A stretch of 64,000 nucleotides of DNA, taken from an uncultured SAR116 cluster alpha proteobacterium. GTDB lineage: Bacteria; Pseudomonadota; Alphaproteobacteria; Puniceispirillales; GCA-002684695. The notes below the pieces were generated by a model. It searched no databases and was not told where the DNA came from. It worked only from the letters and a program-made list of their open reading frames with translations. Below, piece after piece: positions 1 to 8,654 of this stretch. The stretch's first letter is position 1; every line of letters begins with the position of its first letter. The translations under genes and the position numbers were made by a program. The DNA is taken from NCBI GenBank assembly GCA_902612965.1, contig CACMFN010000001.1, forward strand, positions 192,001 through 256,000, read 5' to 3'.

Positions 1-1
1 T

Positions 2-298
2 GTAGTTGAACACGCCATTAAATCTATGGAAAAAGTTCCTGAGGAAACATATAAAAAGGTATTAGAGTGTTTAGTAACATTTAATAGATACGATGAATTT
101 CCATTAATAAAAATTCCATGTTGCCTTATAGCAGGATCGGAAGACAATAATTCACCAAGCAAAACAATGCTTAAAATGTCAAAAAAATTAAGTGCAAGTG
201 AATTCTATAATATTGAGAATACTGGCCATTTAGTCAACCTTGAAGCTCCTGAAAAAACAAATAATATTATAATAGATTTTTTGAAAAGAATTAAATAG
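2..298 (+). CDS. Alpha/beta-hydrolase family protein, C-terminal part (5' end outside window)
   Basis: The reading frame is open from base 2 through the first ATG at 26, so the gene enters from the left edge and only about 98 codons are visible. They show the end of an alpha/beta-hydrolase fold: a strand leading to G-S-E-D, where the Asp is the usual acid of the triad, then T-G-H-L with the catalytic His about 28 residues later, then a closing helix. The nucleophile elbow is outside the window. It ends 10 bases before an acyl-CoA-dehydrogenase-like gene and a CoA ligase on the same strand, so hydrolysis of an ester, lactone or C-C product in the same pathway is plausible. The substrate cannot be read from this fragment. 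Confidence 0.82.
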   Translation, partial: VVEHAIKSMEKVPEETYKKVLECLVTFNRYDEFPLIKIPCCLIAGSEDNNSPSKTMLKMSKKLSASEFYNIENTGHLVNLEAPEKTNNIIIDFLKRIK

Positions 299-308
299 TT
301 TAGACAAT

Positions 309-1562
309 ATGTATAATGATCAACCAATATTTGAGCCCTCAGAGTGGAAACTGACAAAACAACAAGAAGGGCTTTGTCTCGAAACTAGACAAATTGCTTC
401 ATCAAAATTTGTTGACAGAGCAGTGAAATATGATTTAGAGGCCTCTTTTCCCACAGAAAATTACAAAGATCTACATGAAAGTAATCTCATGGGTATTTGC
501 ATACCTAAAAAATATGGTGGTCGTGATGCGGATCTAAAAACATACATGTTAGCAGCCTCAGAAATTGGCCGATACTGTGGGGCAACGGCATTAACATTCA
601 ATATGCATGTTAGCTCTTGTTTATGGACTGGATACCTTGCAGATAATCTTGACATGGATGATGAAAAAAGAAATGAGCATAATAACCTTAGAGCTATGCA
701 TTATGAAAGAATTTTAAAAAAAGGTTCTATTTATGCCCAGCCTTTCTCTGAAGGAAATGCTTCTGCTGCTGGAAAATCAGCTTTTGGTACAACTGCACTA
801 AGAACTGATAAAGGTTGGATTATAAATGGGAAAAAAATATTTGCATCACTCTCTGGTCATGCAAATTATTATGGTGTTTTGTGCACAGAATTATTTTCTG
901 AGAATTCACCACCTTCAAGAGCAAATACTATGTACGTTGCAATACCTTCATCGCAGGAAGGGGTAAGGGTAGAAGGAGAATGGGATCCTCTTGGGATGCG
1001 AGGTACAGTTTCAAGAACATTAATTTTTGAAAATGTTTTTATACCATTTGATGAGCAACTTATGCCTCGAGGTATTTATTATAATGCAGCAAAGCAGTGG
1101 CCACATATGTTTATGACGCTAACGCCAAGTTATGTTGGTCTTGCGCAAGCTTGTTATGATTTTACTGTACGTTATTTAAGAGGTGAACAACCCGGCATGC
1201 CTCCTATAAAAAGAAGAATGTATGCAACTAAACAGTTAACAGTTGCTCAGATGAAAATCATTCTTGAGCAAACTAAGGCTATTTGGTTTCAATCAATCTC
1301 AGAAGCAAAACCAAATCCTTCCAAGGATCAAATAATGAGAGCATGGTCAGCCCAGTATTCAGTTATGGAGAACGTTAATGAGATTGCACGTTTGGCTATT
1401 AGGACATGTGGTGGTCAATCAATGTTAAAATCTCAACCACTAGAGCGTTTTTATCGTGATAGTAGATGTGGAGCTCTTATGTTACCGTGGACCGCGGAAC
1501 TTTGCTTAGACATGATAGGCAAGGGCGCTCTATATGAGCATGGTGAAAGTGATGAAAATTGA
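309..1562 (+). CDS. Acyl-CoA dehydrogenase-like flavoprotein lacking the usual catalytic Glu
   Basis: The 417-residue length and layout fit the acyl-CoA dehydrogenase superfamily: helical N-domain, middle beta-domain with Q-P-F-S-E-G (144-149) and a W-I-I-N-G-K-K strand (170-176), then a helical C-domain with C-G-G-Q (367-370). Canonical dehydrogenases carry Y-E-G-T shortly after the R-D near the C-terminus. Here R-D-S-R (383-386) is followed by A-L-M-L-P-W-T-A-E, with no acidic residue at the E-G-T position. That is more like the DszC/flavin-monooxygenase branch than a true beta-oxidation enzyme. Its end overlaps the next CoA ligase gene, so the two are probably co-translated. A dehydrogenase using a Glu placed elsewhere, as in isovaleryl-CoA dehydrogenase, is the alternative. 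The substrate is unknown. Confidence 0.82.
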   Translation: MYNDQPIFEPSEWKLTKQQEGLCLETRQIASSKFVDRAVKYDLEASFPTENYKDLHESNLMGICIPKKYGGRDADLKTYMLAASEIGRYCGATALTFNMHVSSCLWTGYLADNLDMDDEKRNEHNNLRAMHYERILKKGSIYAQPFSEGNASAAGKSAFGTTALRTDKGWIINGKKIFASLSGHANYYGVLCTELFSENSPPSRANTMYVAIPSSQEGVRVEGEWDPLGMRGTVSRTLIFENVFIPFDEQLMPRGIYYNAAKQWPHMFMTLTPSYVGLAQACYDFTVRYLRGEQPGMPPIKRRMYATKQLTVAQMKIILEQTKAIWFQSISEAKPNPSKDQIMRAWSAQYSVMENVNEIARLAIRTCGGQSMLKSQPLERFYRDSRCGALMLPWTAELCLDMIGKGALYEHGESDEN

Positions 1563-3042
1563 TGATTGGTTGGAAAAGAAATCAATAGAAAAAGATGCTA
1601 TTATTTTCAAAGATCAACACTGGACATTTTCGCATTTAAATAAATTAATAACCAAAACATCTTTATTTCTTCAAAACGAGTGCCAACTCAAAGTCGGCGA
1701 TAGATTTTGTTATTATGGTACTAATAACCCAGAACAAATAGTTCTACTTTTTGCTGCATCAAAAATTGGTGCAATTATGTTCCCAATTAATTGGAGATTA
1801 GCCAATCCAGAAATTGAATATTTGATAAATCATTCAAACCCTAATGTGATTTTTTTTGATACTAAATTTGGGGATAAAATTTCTCAGATACATATTCCAA
1901 GAAGTATTAAAACCATCGCAGTAGATAATTCAGAAATTAATAAAAAAAGCTTAGAAGCTAGAAGATTGTCTTGTAATGGAAGAATTAAAAAAACGATAAA
2001 AAATAATTTGCCATTATTGTTAGTTTATACATCTGGTACTACAGGGAAACCAAAAGGAGCTCTTTTGGGACAGAAAGCTATAATCAGTAATGCCAAAATG
2101 AGCCATGATGCACATTCATTGAAATCTTCTGATAAGGTATTAATTTCACTTCCATTATTCCATGTGGGTGGAATCAATATTCTTTTTCTACCAGCCCTTT
2201 TAAAAAATGCAACAGTTGTCCTACAGGAAAGGTTTGAACCAGATCAAGCCCTAGAAATTATAAGAAAATTTAAAATTACTAAAATGATAACAGTCCCTAC
2301 AATATTAGACCAAATGATTAAAAGTAGATTTTGGATTAAGGCTAACTATAAATATTTGCAAGTTATATCAATTGGTTCTACGAATGTACCTAAATATTTA
2401 TTAAAAAAACTTCATTCCATAAAAATACCTGTAATTCAAATATATGGTGCAACGGAGACAGGGCCTTTAGCAATTTATCAAAAAGTTGAGGATGCTTTTA
2501 CGACTGAAGGGTCTATAGGAAAGGCCGGTTCGCTTTGTAAGATAAAATTAGTTGATGAAGATTTTAATGAGGTTTCAATTGGCCAACCTGGTCAAATACT
2601 TGTTAAAGGGGAAAATATACTTGAATGCTATTGGAATGACGAAACTGCTTCTAATGAGAGTATTAAAGATGGTTGGTTTTTTTCAGGAGACATAGCTAAG
2701 ATTGATGAAGATGGTAATTACTGGTTTATTGATAGAATTAAGAATGTAATAATATCTGGGGGTGAAAATATTTATCCAGCTGAATTAGAGGTTCTATTGT
2801 CAAACAATACAGATTTAGTTGAATACTCTATTGTTGGCAAACATGATGTTAAATGGGGAGAAGTTCCCGTAATTGTTGCGGTAAAAAAAAATAAGTCTGT
2901 TACCTCGGATCAAATATTATATTTGTTTAATGAAAAAGTTGCTAAATATAAAATTCCGAAAGAAGTTATTTTTGTAAATAATATACCAAAAAATGCATTA
3001 GGAAAAATTGAGATTGATAAAGTTAAACAATTAGTAAACTAA
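1534..3042 (+). CDS. AMP-forming acyl/aryl-CoA ligase
   Basis: An ANL-superfamily adenylating enzyme of about 500 residues that would activate a carboxylate to its CoA thioester. The phosphate loop Y-T-S-G-T-T-G-K-P-K-G is near residue 165, Y-G-A-T-E-T-G near 308, the G-W-F-F-S-G-D aspartate near 380, the hinge D-R-I-K-N-V-I-I-S-G-G-E-N near 402, and the catalytic Lys of A-L-G-K-I-E near 490. The gene overlaps the preceding flavoprotein by 29 bases if it starts at 1534. A second in-frame ATG at 1552 would leave an 11-base overlap and is equally credible. With the hydrolase and flavoprotein it forms a short rightward operon. Whether it prefers a fatty, aromatic or hydroxycinnamic acid cannot be told from motifs. 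Confidence 0.9.
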   Translation: MSMVKVMKIDDWLEKKSIEKDAIIFKDQHWTFSHLNKLITKTSLFLQNECQLKVGDRFCYYGTNNPEQIVLLFAASKIGAIMFPINWRLANPEIEYLINHSNPNVIFFDTKFGDKISQIHIPRSIKTIAVDNSEINKKSLEARRLSCNGRIKKTIKNNLPLLLVYTSGTTGKPKGALLGQKAIISNAKMSHDAHSLKSSDKVLISLPLFHVGGINILFLPALLKNATVVLQERFEPDQALEIIRKFKITKMITVPTILDQMIKSRFWIKANYKYLQVISIGSTNVPKYLLKKLHSIKIPVIQIYGATETGPLAIYQKVEDAFTTEGSIGKAGSLCKIKLVDEDFNEVSIGQPGQILVKGENILECYWNDETASNESIKDGWFFSGDIAKIDEDGNYWFIDRIKNVIISGGENIYPAELEVLLSNNTDLVEYSIVGKHDVKWGEVPVIVAVKKNKSVTSDQILYLFNEKVAKYKIPKEVIFVNNIPKNALGKIEIDKVKQLVN

Positions 3043-3047
3043 TTATT

Positions 3048-3587
3048 CTATTTTCCTAATAATTTATTTTTCAAAACTGACCAGATTACTGGTATTTTAG
3101 ATCTAAATTTGAATGATATTGGAATACCAAAATCACCTTGTAATGATGCATGGTACCTTCTTTCGATCCACCTATTCATCTTTTTATCAAAATACCAAAC
3201 TATAGTACAAGCAAATGTCCAGACATGAAGTGGATTACCACTTTTTTCAATCATATGCTGGGTACCTCTTACTTCGGACCATGCTAAAGTATTATCTTTT
3301 GAATTCTCACCGTTATATCTATCAATATTTAGCCATACTGAAAGGCCTGAGTTAGAGGCTTGATTAATTGCATTACTGTAAAATTTTTCCCAATCTTTAA
3401 TATTGTCCATCACTACAGTCTTGCCATTAAATGGATCAAAATCTACAGTACCCCATATATCGTTTATGTTGGATCTAAACCTTGGATAATCATATGCCTC
3501 AACAGAATCGAACAGTTCTATACATTCTTTTAAAAGAGGTTCACTCCTGTTAATATCTTTTGATAGTTTAACAAATTTGGTTTCCAT
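3048..3587 (-). CDS. SnoaL/NTF2-like domain protein
   Basis: A 179-residue protein with the look of the NTF2/SnoaL cone fold: an early helix with E-A-Y-D-Y-P-R-F, a W-x-x-F-Y helix, then alternating strands rich in aromatic residues ending in I-V-W-Y-F-D and W-I-E-R-R-Y-H-A-S. No catalytic signature is certain. It is the last gene of a leftward unit that starts with a class II aldolase and the DctPQM transporter, 35 bases after dctM. It ends five bases from the convergent CoA ligase. SnoaL-like proteins beside catabolic genes are often small isomerases, hydratases or ring-modifying accessory enzymes, but no substrate is claimed here. Confidence 0.6.
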   Translation of the reverse strand: METKFVKLSKDINRSEPLLKECIELFDSVEAYDYPRFRSNINDIWGTVDFDPFNGKTVVMDNIKDWEKFYSNAINQASNSGLSVWLNIDRYNGENSKDNTLAWSEVRGTQHMIEKSGNPLHVWTFACTIVWYFDKKMNRWIERRYHASLQGDFGIPISFKFRSKIPVIWSVLKNKLLGK

Positions 3588-3622
3588 ACAAATTAGATAT
3601 TGTTAAATTGAAGTATTTCAAC

Positions 3623-4948
3623 TCAAAACATCATTGATGGTAGAAAGAGTGCTATAGCAGGAAATAATACAATGATTGCGAGCCTAACTATATCAACCAT
3701 CCAAAAAGGTGTAACACCGTAAAAAATTGTTCCTACTGAAACATTTTTCACCACTCCCTTTAAAACAAAAACATTTAGGCCTATTGGAGGGGTTATAAGA
3801 CTAATTTCAGTTACTACAACTACCAATATACCAAACCAAATCAATACAAGATCTGGTCCCAATCCAAGTTCAGGTGCAAGGTTTTTTACCAATGGTACAA
3901 AAATAGGAACTGTCAAAAGTATCATTGACATTGATTCAAAGACACAGCCTAACAAGATATATATTAGCAATATTATGCCAATTACAGCCATTGCTGATAG
4001 ATCAAAAGAATTAATAATTCCTAGCAATGCGTCAGGTAAACCAGCCCTATTTAAAAAATTTGAAAACATTGTTGCACCAAATAATAATGCAAATAGTTTA
4101 GCGGCTAGAACAGATGCTTCTCTTAAAACATTAAAATATTCACTTATTTTCAGATTACCGCTGGAAATAGCTATTATTAATGCTCCAGCAGCACCCATAC
4201 CAGCTGCTTCAGTAGCAGAGAAAAGACCAATGTAAATTCCTCCAATGACGAAAATAAATAAAGTTAAAGTTGTCCATACATTCTTAAGTGCTAAAAGTCT
4301 TTCAGGCCAGTTTGTTTTTTCACCTGCTGGACCTAAAGAAGGGTTTCTAGAAACAACAAAAAAAACTGCTAAAGTATAAAATAAAATACCCAACATTCCT
4401 GGTAGGAAACCTGCCATAAAAAGCTTGCCAATTGATTGTTCAGTTAATAAACCATAAATGACTAGGATAACACTTGGTGGAATAAGTATGCCCAGGGTGC
4501 CGCCTGCAGCAATTGAAGCTGTAGCCAGTGAATCTGCGTACTTATATCTTCGCATTTCTGGCATTGCAACCTTAGACATTGTTGCGGCAGTTGCTATTGA
4601 TGAACCCGAAATTGCAGAAAACATTCCACAAGCAACGACTGTAGACATTGCAAGTCCGCCTTTTTTATCTCCTAAAAAAGCATATGCTGCTCTATATAGT
4701 TGCTTTGCCATACCGCCTTTTTCTACAAGAAGTCCCATCAAAATAAATAATGGCAAAACAGAGAGTGAATAACTTTGGCCGAGGTCCATTACTAGCCTAC
4801 CAATGTTTGAAATGGCAGCTCTGTAATTTGTTAATTCTCCAAAACCAATTACGCCAACCAAACCCATCGATAATGCAAGGGGAAACCTTAGGAAAGCTAG
4901 TACTAAGATAGCCGCAAAGCCTATGAAAGAAATTGTTAAAGGCCCCAT
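3623..4948 (-). CDS. dctM: TRAP transporter large permease subunit (DctM)
   Basis: A 441-residue, very hydrophobic protein with about a dozen predicted membrane segments and the DctM repeats, including S-G-S-S-I-A-T-A near residue 115 and the Gly/Pro-rich I-L-I-P-P-S loop near 155. It is the ion-coupled translocation subunit of a tripartite ATP-independent periplasmic transporter. Its ATG directly abuts the dctQ stop codon, so translation is coupled. The unit reads class II aldolase, dctP, dctQ, dctM, SnoaL-like and may be under the palindromic operator at 7545-7563. That would make an aromatic or related organic acid the likely cargo; this is an inference from context. Confidence 0.93.
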   Translation of the reverse strand: MGPLTISFIGFAAILVLAFLRFPLALSMGLVGVIGFGELTNYRAAISNIGRLVMDLGQSYSLSVLPLFILMGLLVEKGGMAKQLYRAAYAFLGDKKGGLAMSTVVACGMFSAISGSSIATAATMSKVAMPEMRRYKYADSLATASIAAGGTLGILIPPSVILVIYGLLTEQSIGKLFMAGFLPGMLGILFYTLAVFFVVSRNPSLGPAGEKTNWPERLLALKNVWTTLTLFIFVIGGIYIGLFSATEAAGMGAAGALIIAISSGNLKISEYFNVLREASVLAAKLFALLFGATMFSNFLNRAGLPDALLGIINSFDLSAMAVIGIILLIYILLGCVFESMSMILLTVPIFVPLVKNLAPELGLGPDLVLIWFGILVVVVTEISLITPPIGLNVFVLKGVVKNVSVGTIFYGVTPFWMVDIVRLAIIVLFPAIALFLPSMMF

Positions 4949-5518
4949 TTAACTTATTTCCTCATTTTCCTCATTTGGCTCCGCACTTGAACCAGGTTTC
5001 AATAACACAAAAAAGAATTTTAAATAAATCATGAAAACTGTAAAATAAATAGAAACAGCAATATATGTATCCAAATAAACTTTTGGTAAAAACTCGCTAT
5101 TTTCCCTAGCAAGAAAAGATGGTGCAATTATATATTCATAAGTATCCCCATCTTCTAAAGATCTCATAGCGAGACTAAAGGTCTTATCTCCAATAATCCA
5201 TAAAGAATATCCACCAATGGCTAGAAAGAGTAATCCTAAAAACCATCCTATATAGCCTCTTTTAAAAATTGGAAATAAATCAACTATAATATGTTCATTT
5301 TTAAAAAACATGTAGGGAAGAGAAAAGAAAATTACACCAGCCATACTGACTTGTATTATTTCGGCGCCAGCATAAAGTGGTGAATTAAAAAAATATCTTC
5401 CTATGACATCAACGCAAGTTACAAGAACTATCCATAGTAAAACGATTCCAGCTAATAAAGCAATAAAACGGCTAACTTCTAAAGCTAGCCGTTCTAAGTA
5501 GTTTAAAAATTCATTCAT
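4949..5518 (-). CDS. dctQ: TRAP transporter small permease subunit (DctQ)
   Basis: A 189-residue membrane protein with four predicted helices, the expected size and topology for DctQ. The motif D-V-I-G-R-Y-F-F-N-S-P-L near residue 37 is typical of the family. It sits between dctP and dctM and shares a stop-start junction with dctM. The 17-base spacer to dctP holds a small inverted repeat and no recognisable ribosome binding site, so its translation probably depends on ribosomes finishing dctP. The C-terminal tail is acidic (P-N-E-E-N-E-E). Confidence 0.9.
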   Translation of the reverse strand: MNEFLNYLERLALEVSRFIALLAGIVLLWIVLVTCVDVIGRYFFNSPLYAGAEIIQVSMAGVIFFSLPYMFFKNEHIIVDLFPIFKRGYIGWFLGLLFLAIGGYSLWIIGDKTFSLAMRSLEDGDTYEYIIAPSFLARENSEFLPKVYLDTYIAVSIYFTVFMIYLKFFFVLLKPGSSAEPNEENEEIS

Positions 5519-5534
5519 AATTCAATAATGAATT
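5519..5534 (-). promoter_or_regulatory. Inverted repeat between dctP and dctQ
   Basis: AATTCA (5519-5524) and TGAATT (5529-5534) form a six-pair AT stem with a four-base loop. It fills the spacer between the dctP stop codon and the dctQ ATG. The position resembles intercistronic hairpins that keep solute-binding-protein mRNA more abundant than permease mRNA. It is short and weak, so chance is possible. Confidence 0.35.
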
Positions 5535-5535
5535 T

Positions 5536-6567
5536 TTAGTTTCCTGATAACATATTTTCGACTTTAACTTCTTCCTTAAAATATGCTAACGCAGCACTTG
5601 CATCGACGCCAACTGCATTAATTTTGCCTATAACATCATCAATGACAGGACCCATTTTTGCTTTAAAATATTGTCTTTCATCATTGTTAGCTACAGTAAG
5701 CTCGTGGTTATATTCAGCTGCAGAAGCTTTGCCAACTTCATCAGCTTGATCCCAGTAGTTGCCAATTGTTCTAGATAATGAAACACCACGCATGTCATCA
5801 ATACATTTTTTGTGAGCAGCTGATAAATCATTGTAACTATCGTTATTCATGATTACAGCGAAAGCAGTAGTATACATTCCATCAGGATTATGTAAGGAAT
5901 ATTTTGCTAATTCGGCAATTTTGAAAGCATGCATTGTTTCGAATGGGAACATAACCCCATCAGCAACACCACCTGAAATTATTTCGTAAACTTTTGGTGC
6001 TGGTGCATTTACGCCTGCAATCCCAAGAGCTGTTCCAATAGCATTTGCAACACCACCACCAACTCTCATCTTTACACCTTCAAGTTCTTTATAAGAAGTT
6101 ACTTTTTTAACAGTGTTAGCCATGCCTGGTCCATGGGTAAAATTAGCAAGAATTTGAACGCCTTTAGCTTCACCTGCTGCTTCTAGATATTTCTCATATG
6201 TTTTTTGGAAAGCTACAGACTTTTCTTGAGCATTTCCAGGAATAAGTGGTAACTCTGCAATCATAGTTGTTACGAATTTACCTGGTGTATAACCGTAAAC
6301 TATCCACGTCATATCGGCCACACCATCTCTAATTGAGTCATATAGTGCTGGTGGAGGAGCTAATCCATATTCAACTTTAAGCCCTAATGTGCCACCTGAA
6401 CAACTCATGAGTTCTTTATTCATCCAAGGGAAAACGTTTTCATTTTGAGTATGAAATGGCGCTGCCCAAGATGCAACTGTCAGTGTTTTATGCCCATCAG
6501 CAATAGCACTAACGGATAATAGTGTTGAAATTATAGAAACACTAATCCCATATAATAGTTTTTTCAT
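5536..6567 (-). CDS. dctP: TRAP transporter solute-binding protein (DctP)
   Basis: The periplasmic binding protein that hands substrate to DctQM. The frame is open from a TTG at 6582, but the ATG at 6567 follows a good GGGAG site and directly starts a classical signal peptide: K-K, a hydrophobic core, then S-A-I-A before the predicted cut near residue 23. The mature part has DctP features, including an E-L-P-L-I-P-G segment and M-R-V-G-G-G, the conserved arginine stretch that pairs with substrate carboxylates. It is first of the three transporter genes and lies 122 bases downstream of a class II aldolase gene. An aromatic or hydroxy acid cargo is inferred from neighbours only. Confidence 0.92.
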   Translation of the reverse strand: MKKLLYGISVSIISTLLSVSAIADGHKTLTVASWAAPFHTQNENVFPWMNKELMSCSGGTLGLKVEYGLAPPPALYDSIRDGVADMTWIVYGYTPGKFVTTMIAELPLIPGNAQEKSVAFQKTYEKYLEAAGEAKGVQILANFTHGPGMANTVKKVTSYKELEGVKMRVGGGVANAIGTALGIAGVNAPAPKVYEIISGGVADGVMFPFETMHAFKIAELAKYSLHNPDGMYTTAFAVIMNNDSYNDLSAAHKKCIDDMRGVSLSRTIGNYWDQADEVGKASAAEYNHELTVANNDERQYFKAKMGPVIDDVIGKINAVGVDASAALAYFKEEVKVENMLSGN

Positions 6568-6689
6568 TATTTTCTCCCGCAATAATTTAATATTTACTTA
6601 TAAAGTAACCAATTATTATTAATCAACTAACTTTTAACATATTTGTTTAAAAATCTAATAAATTCTTAAAAAAGTTGGTTTAGTTACGA

Positions 6690-7475
6690 TTATTGTTTCC
6701 ACTTTTCATCTAAAGAATCTAATAAACGCCAAAAAGCGGGCCACTCCGGATGTCTAACTTTTGCGCCAGCTTGTGCGCTTCCACCCTCAAATTGTTCTCT
6801 TGTATGTTTGAGAACATTATCAGATATTATGCTTATTTCAGCATTTGACGCCATTAGTTTTAATTGAACTTCTGCATTTCTTATAAAATGTTGGTGCCTA
6901 ATAAATGCCCATGCGGCAGTTGGTCCTGCAGTAATCAATCCATGATTTCTCATAAGAAGTGTATGTTTTTCATTTCCAATTGCATTAATTAATTTTCCTT
7001 TTTCTTCATCATTAAGAACTATCCCATTAAACTCGTGATAACCAACTCTCTCATATAGTTGACAACCTTCTTGGGTTAAAGGAATTAATTTACTTTTTGA
7101 AGCTGCTAAAGTTTGGCTATTTACTTCATGTGAATGCATTACACAGTGAAGATCCTTTGGCCGAGCTTGGTGAATTGCTGAATGAATTATAAAACCAGCT
7201 TTATTAATAGGAAAATCGTCATCACTTAATTTATTTCCATCTAAATCAACCAAAACTAAATTTGATGCACAAATTTCATTATAATTTAAACCAAAACCAT
7301 TAATTAAGAAGGTATCAGTATCCGGCACACGCAATGTTATATGATTGTAAACAGTACTGGTCCAACCGTAATAATCTGTCAGGCGATAACAAGCTGCTAA
7401 ATTCACCCTTGCTTCCCATTCTTGTTTAGAGTATTTGCTCGGTTTTTTTGGGTATTCAATTTCTAGGTTTGGCAT
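6690..7475 (-). CDS. Class II aldolase/adducin family protein
   Basis: A 261-residue member of the AraD/FucA/adducin fold. The zinc site is visible as H-S-H in C-V-M-H-S-H-E-V, with a further metal His in M-R-N-H-G-L, and the N-terminal Y-N-H-I-T-L-R-V segment is typical. Members cleave or decarboxylate hydroxy-keto acids or sugar phosphates, and some work at the end of aromatic pathways. It is divergently transcribed from the extradiol dioxygenase operon across a 160-base gap that holds a perfect palindrome, and it heads the leftward run into dctPQM. Production of pyruvate or another keto acid from a ring-cleavage product is a guess. It is not the HpcH/HpaI type of aldolase. Confidence 0.88.
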   Translation of the reverse strand: MPNLEIEYPKKPSKYSKQEWEARVNLAACYRLTDYYGWTSTVYNHITLRVPDTDTFLINGFGLNYNEICASNLVLVDLDGNKLSDDDFPINKAGFIIHSAIHQARPKDLHCVMHSHEVNSQTLAASKSKLIPLTQEGCQLYERVGYHEFNGIVLNDEEKGKLINAIGNEKHTLLMRNHGLITAGPTAAWAFIRHQHFIRNAEVQLKLMASNAEISIISDNVLKHTREQFEGGSAQAGAKVRHPEWPAFWRLLDSLDEKWKQ

Positions 7476-7544
7476 TTCAAAACTCTTAAGGTTGTTTCAT
7501 ATTAAATATATAAAAAAAATTTAAATAAATATATTCCATAATAA

Positions 7545-7563
7545 TGTATCATTTAGTGATACA
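7545..7563. promoter_or_regulatory. Palindromic operator, site 1 (TGTATCA-N5-TGATACA)
   Basis: A perfect seven-base inverted repeat with five-base spacer TTTAG lies between the divergent class II aldolase/TRAP and extradiol dioxygenase operons. The same arms with the same spacer length occur at 24514-24532, beside the IclR gene. I saw no other complete copy in the window. CATAAT at 7537-7542, just upstream, could be a rightward -10 box, but no good -35 accompanies it. The spacing suits a dimeric regulator, most simply the IclR protein encoded at 23718-24455. Confidence 0.7.
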
Positions 7564-7635
7564 GTTGTTAATTGAATGGTTAATTTATTTTTGAAATGCT
7601 CTATTTTTAGTAAAAGAATTTATTAGGGTCACATA

Positions 7636-8631
7636 ATGATAATTTTAGGATTAGGGTACATAACTATTAAATCAGACAAGTTAGATGATTGGACTGAATT
7701 TAGTAGTGCTTATCTTGGAATGCAATTAGTTGACAAAACATCCTCTACTGCAGTTTTAAGAATGGACGAAAGAAAGCAGAGATTTGTTGTAACAAATGAA
7801 ACAGCTGCATCAAATATTTTTGGTTGGGAAGTAAATGATAGGCAAAGTTTAGATATTTTATCAGGCCGACTTGATAAAGCAGAAATTAAGGTAACAAGAG
7901 AGCCTAAATCAATAGCAGACCAAAGATTTGTTTCAGAAGTAATAAGTTTTATGGATCCTTCTGGAAATAAACATGAAGCCTTTTATGGTCCAGAATTAAG
8001 TAATGATAAATTTAAACCTGGAAGGCCAATCTCAGGATTTCGAACTGGCACTTTAGGAATGGGTCATATTGTATTAAATGTAGAAAAGCTTGAGAATACT
8101 CAGTGGTTTTTTCAAGATGTTCTTGGTTTCAAGCTTAGTGATTACATGCTGAGGCCATTTAAAGCATACTTTTTTCATACAAACCAAAGACATCATAGTA
8201 TCGCTCTTATTGAGACAGGACAAAATAAAATTCATCATTTGATGGTTGAGTTATATAGTTTGGATGACGTTGGTCAATGTTATGACATAGCATTATCAAA
8301 AGAAAACAGAATTGGAACTACATTTGGACGTCATATAAATGATAATATGACGTCTTTTTATAGTTACTCACCTTCTGATTTTCTATTTGAGTATGGATGG
8401 GGTGGTAGAACAATAGATTTAGATAGCTGGGAACCTGAAGAAGTAACATACGGACCAAGTTTATGGGGTCATGACCGATTATGGATGCCCGAAGATCAAT
8501 TAAAACAAGCACAAGAGGTAAGGTCGCAAGCTGCTAAAAATAATGTTCGAATCCCTGTAAATGTTATGCCAGGTAATTACAATATTGGTGTCGGTGAATG
8601 CCCATGGTGGAACAATAATCTAAAAAAATAA
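7636..8631 (+). CDS. Type I extradiol dioxygenase, BphC/HsaC-like
   Basis: A 331-residue two-domain VOC protein that should cleave a catechol next to its hydroxyls using Fe(II). The C-terminal domain keeps a full set of BphC-type residues: iron ligands H144 (G-M-G-H-I-V), H201 (I-H-H-L-M-V-E) and E252 (F-E-Y-G-W-G), with second-shell H186, H233 and Y242 at matching spacings. The closing W-G-G-R-x-I-D and L-W-G-H are also characteristic of 2,3-dihydroxybiphenyl and steroid-catechol enzymes. It is first in the rightward operon after the palindrome at 7545. The next gene is a second VOC dioxygenase, followed by a hydrolase. The true substrate may be a trihydroxybenzene or a substituted catechol rather than biphenyl. 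Confidence 0.9.
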   Translation: MIILGLGYITIKSDKLDDWTEFSSAYLGMQLVDKTSSTAVLRMDERKQRFVVTNETAASNIFGWEVNDRQSLDILSGRLDKAEIKVTREPKSIADQRFVSEVISFMDPSGNKHEAFYGPELSNDKFKPGRPISGFRTGTLGMGHIVLNVEKLENTQWFFQDVLGFKLSDYMLRPFKAYFFHTNQRHHSIALIETGQNKIHHLMVELYSLDDVGQCYDIALSKENRIGTTFGRHINDNMTSFYSYSPSDFLFEYGWGGRTIDLDSWEPEEVTYGPSLWGHDRLWMPEDQLKQAQEVRSQAAKNNVRIPVNVMPGNYNIGVGECPWWNNNLKK

Positions 8632-8654
8632 CATGTCATTTTTGGAAAAATATA

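Noticed and set aside
3975-4772. Plus-strand open frames opposite dctM
   Set aside because: Shadow frames of a hydrophobic membrane protein gene; no ribosome binding site and no recognisable protein.
6690-7475. Class II aldolase as the missing HpaI
   Set aside because: HpaI belongs to the HpcH/HpaI TIM-barrel family, while this protein has the AraD/adducin fold with an H-x-H zinc site. The gene is also in another operon.
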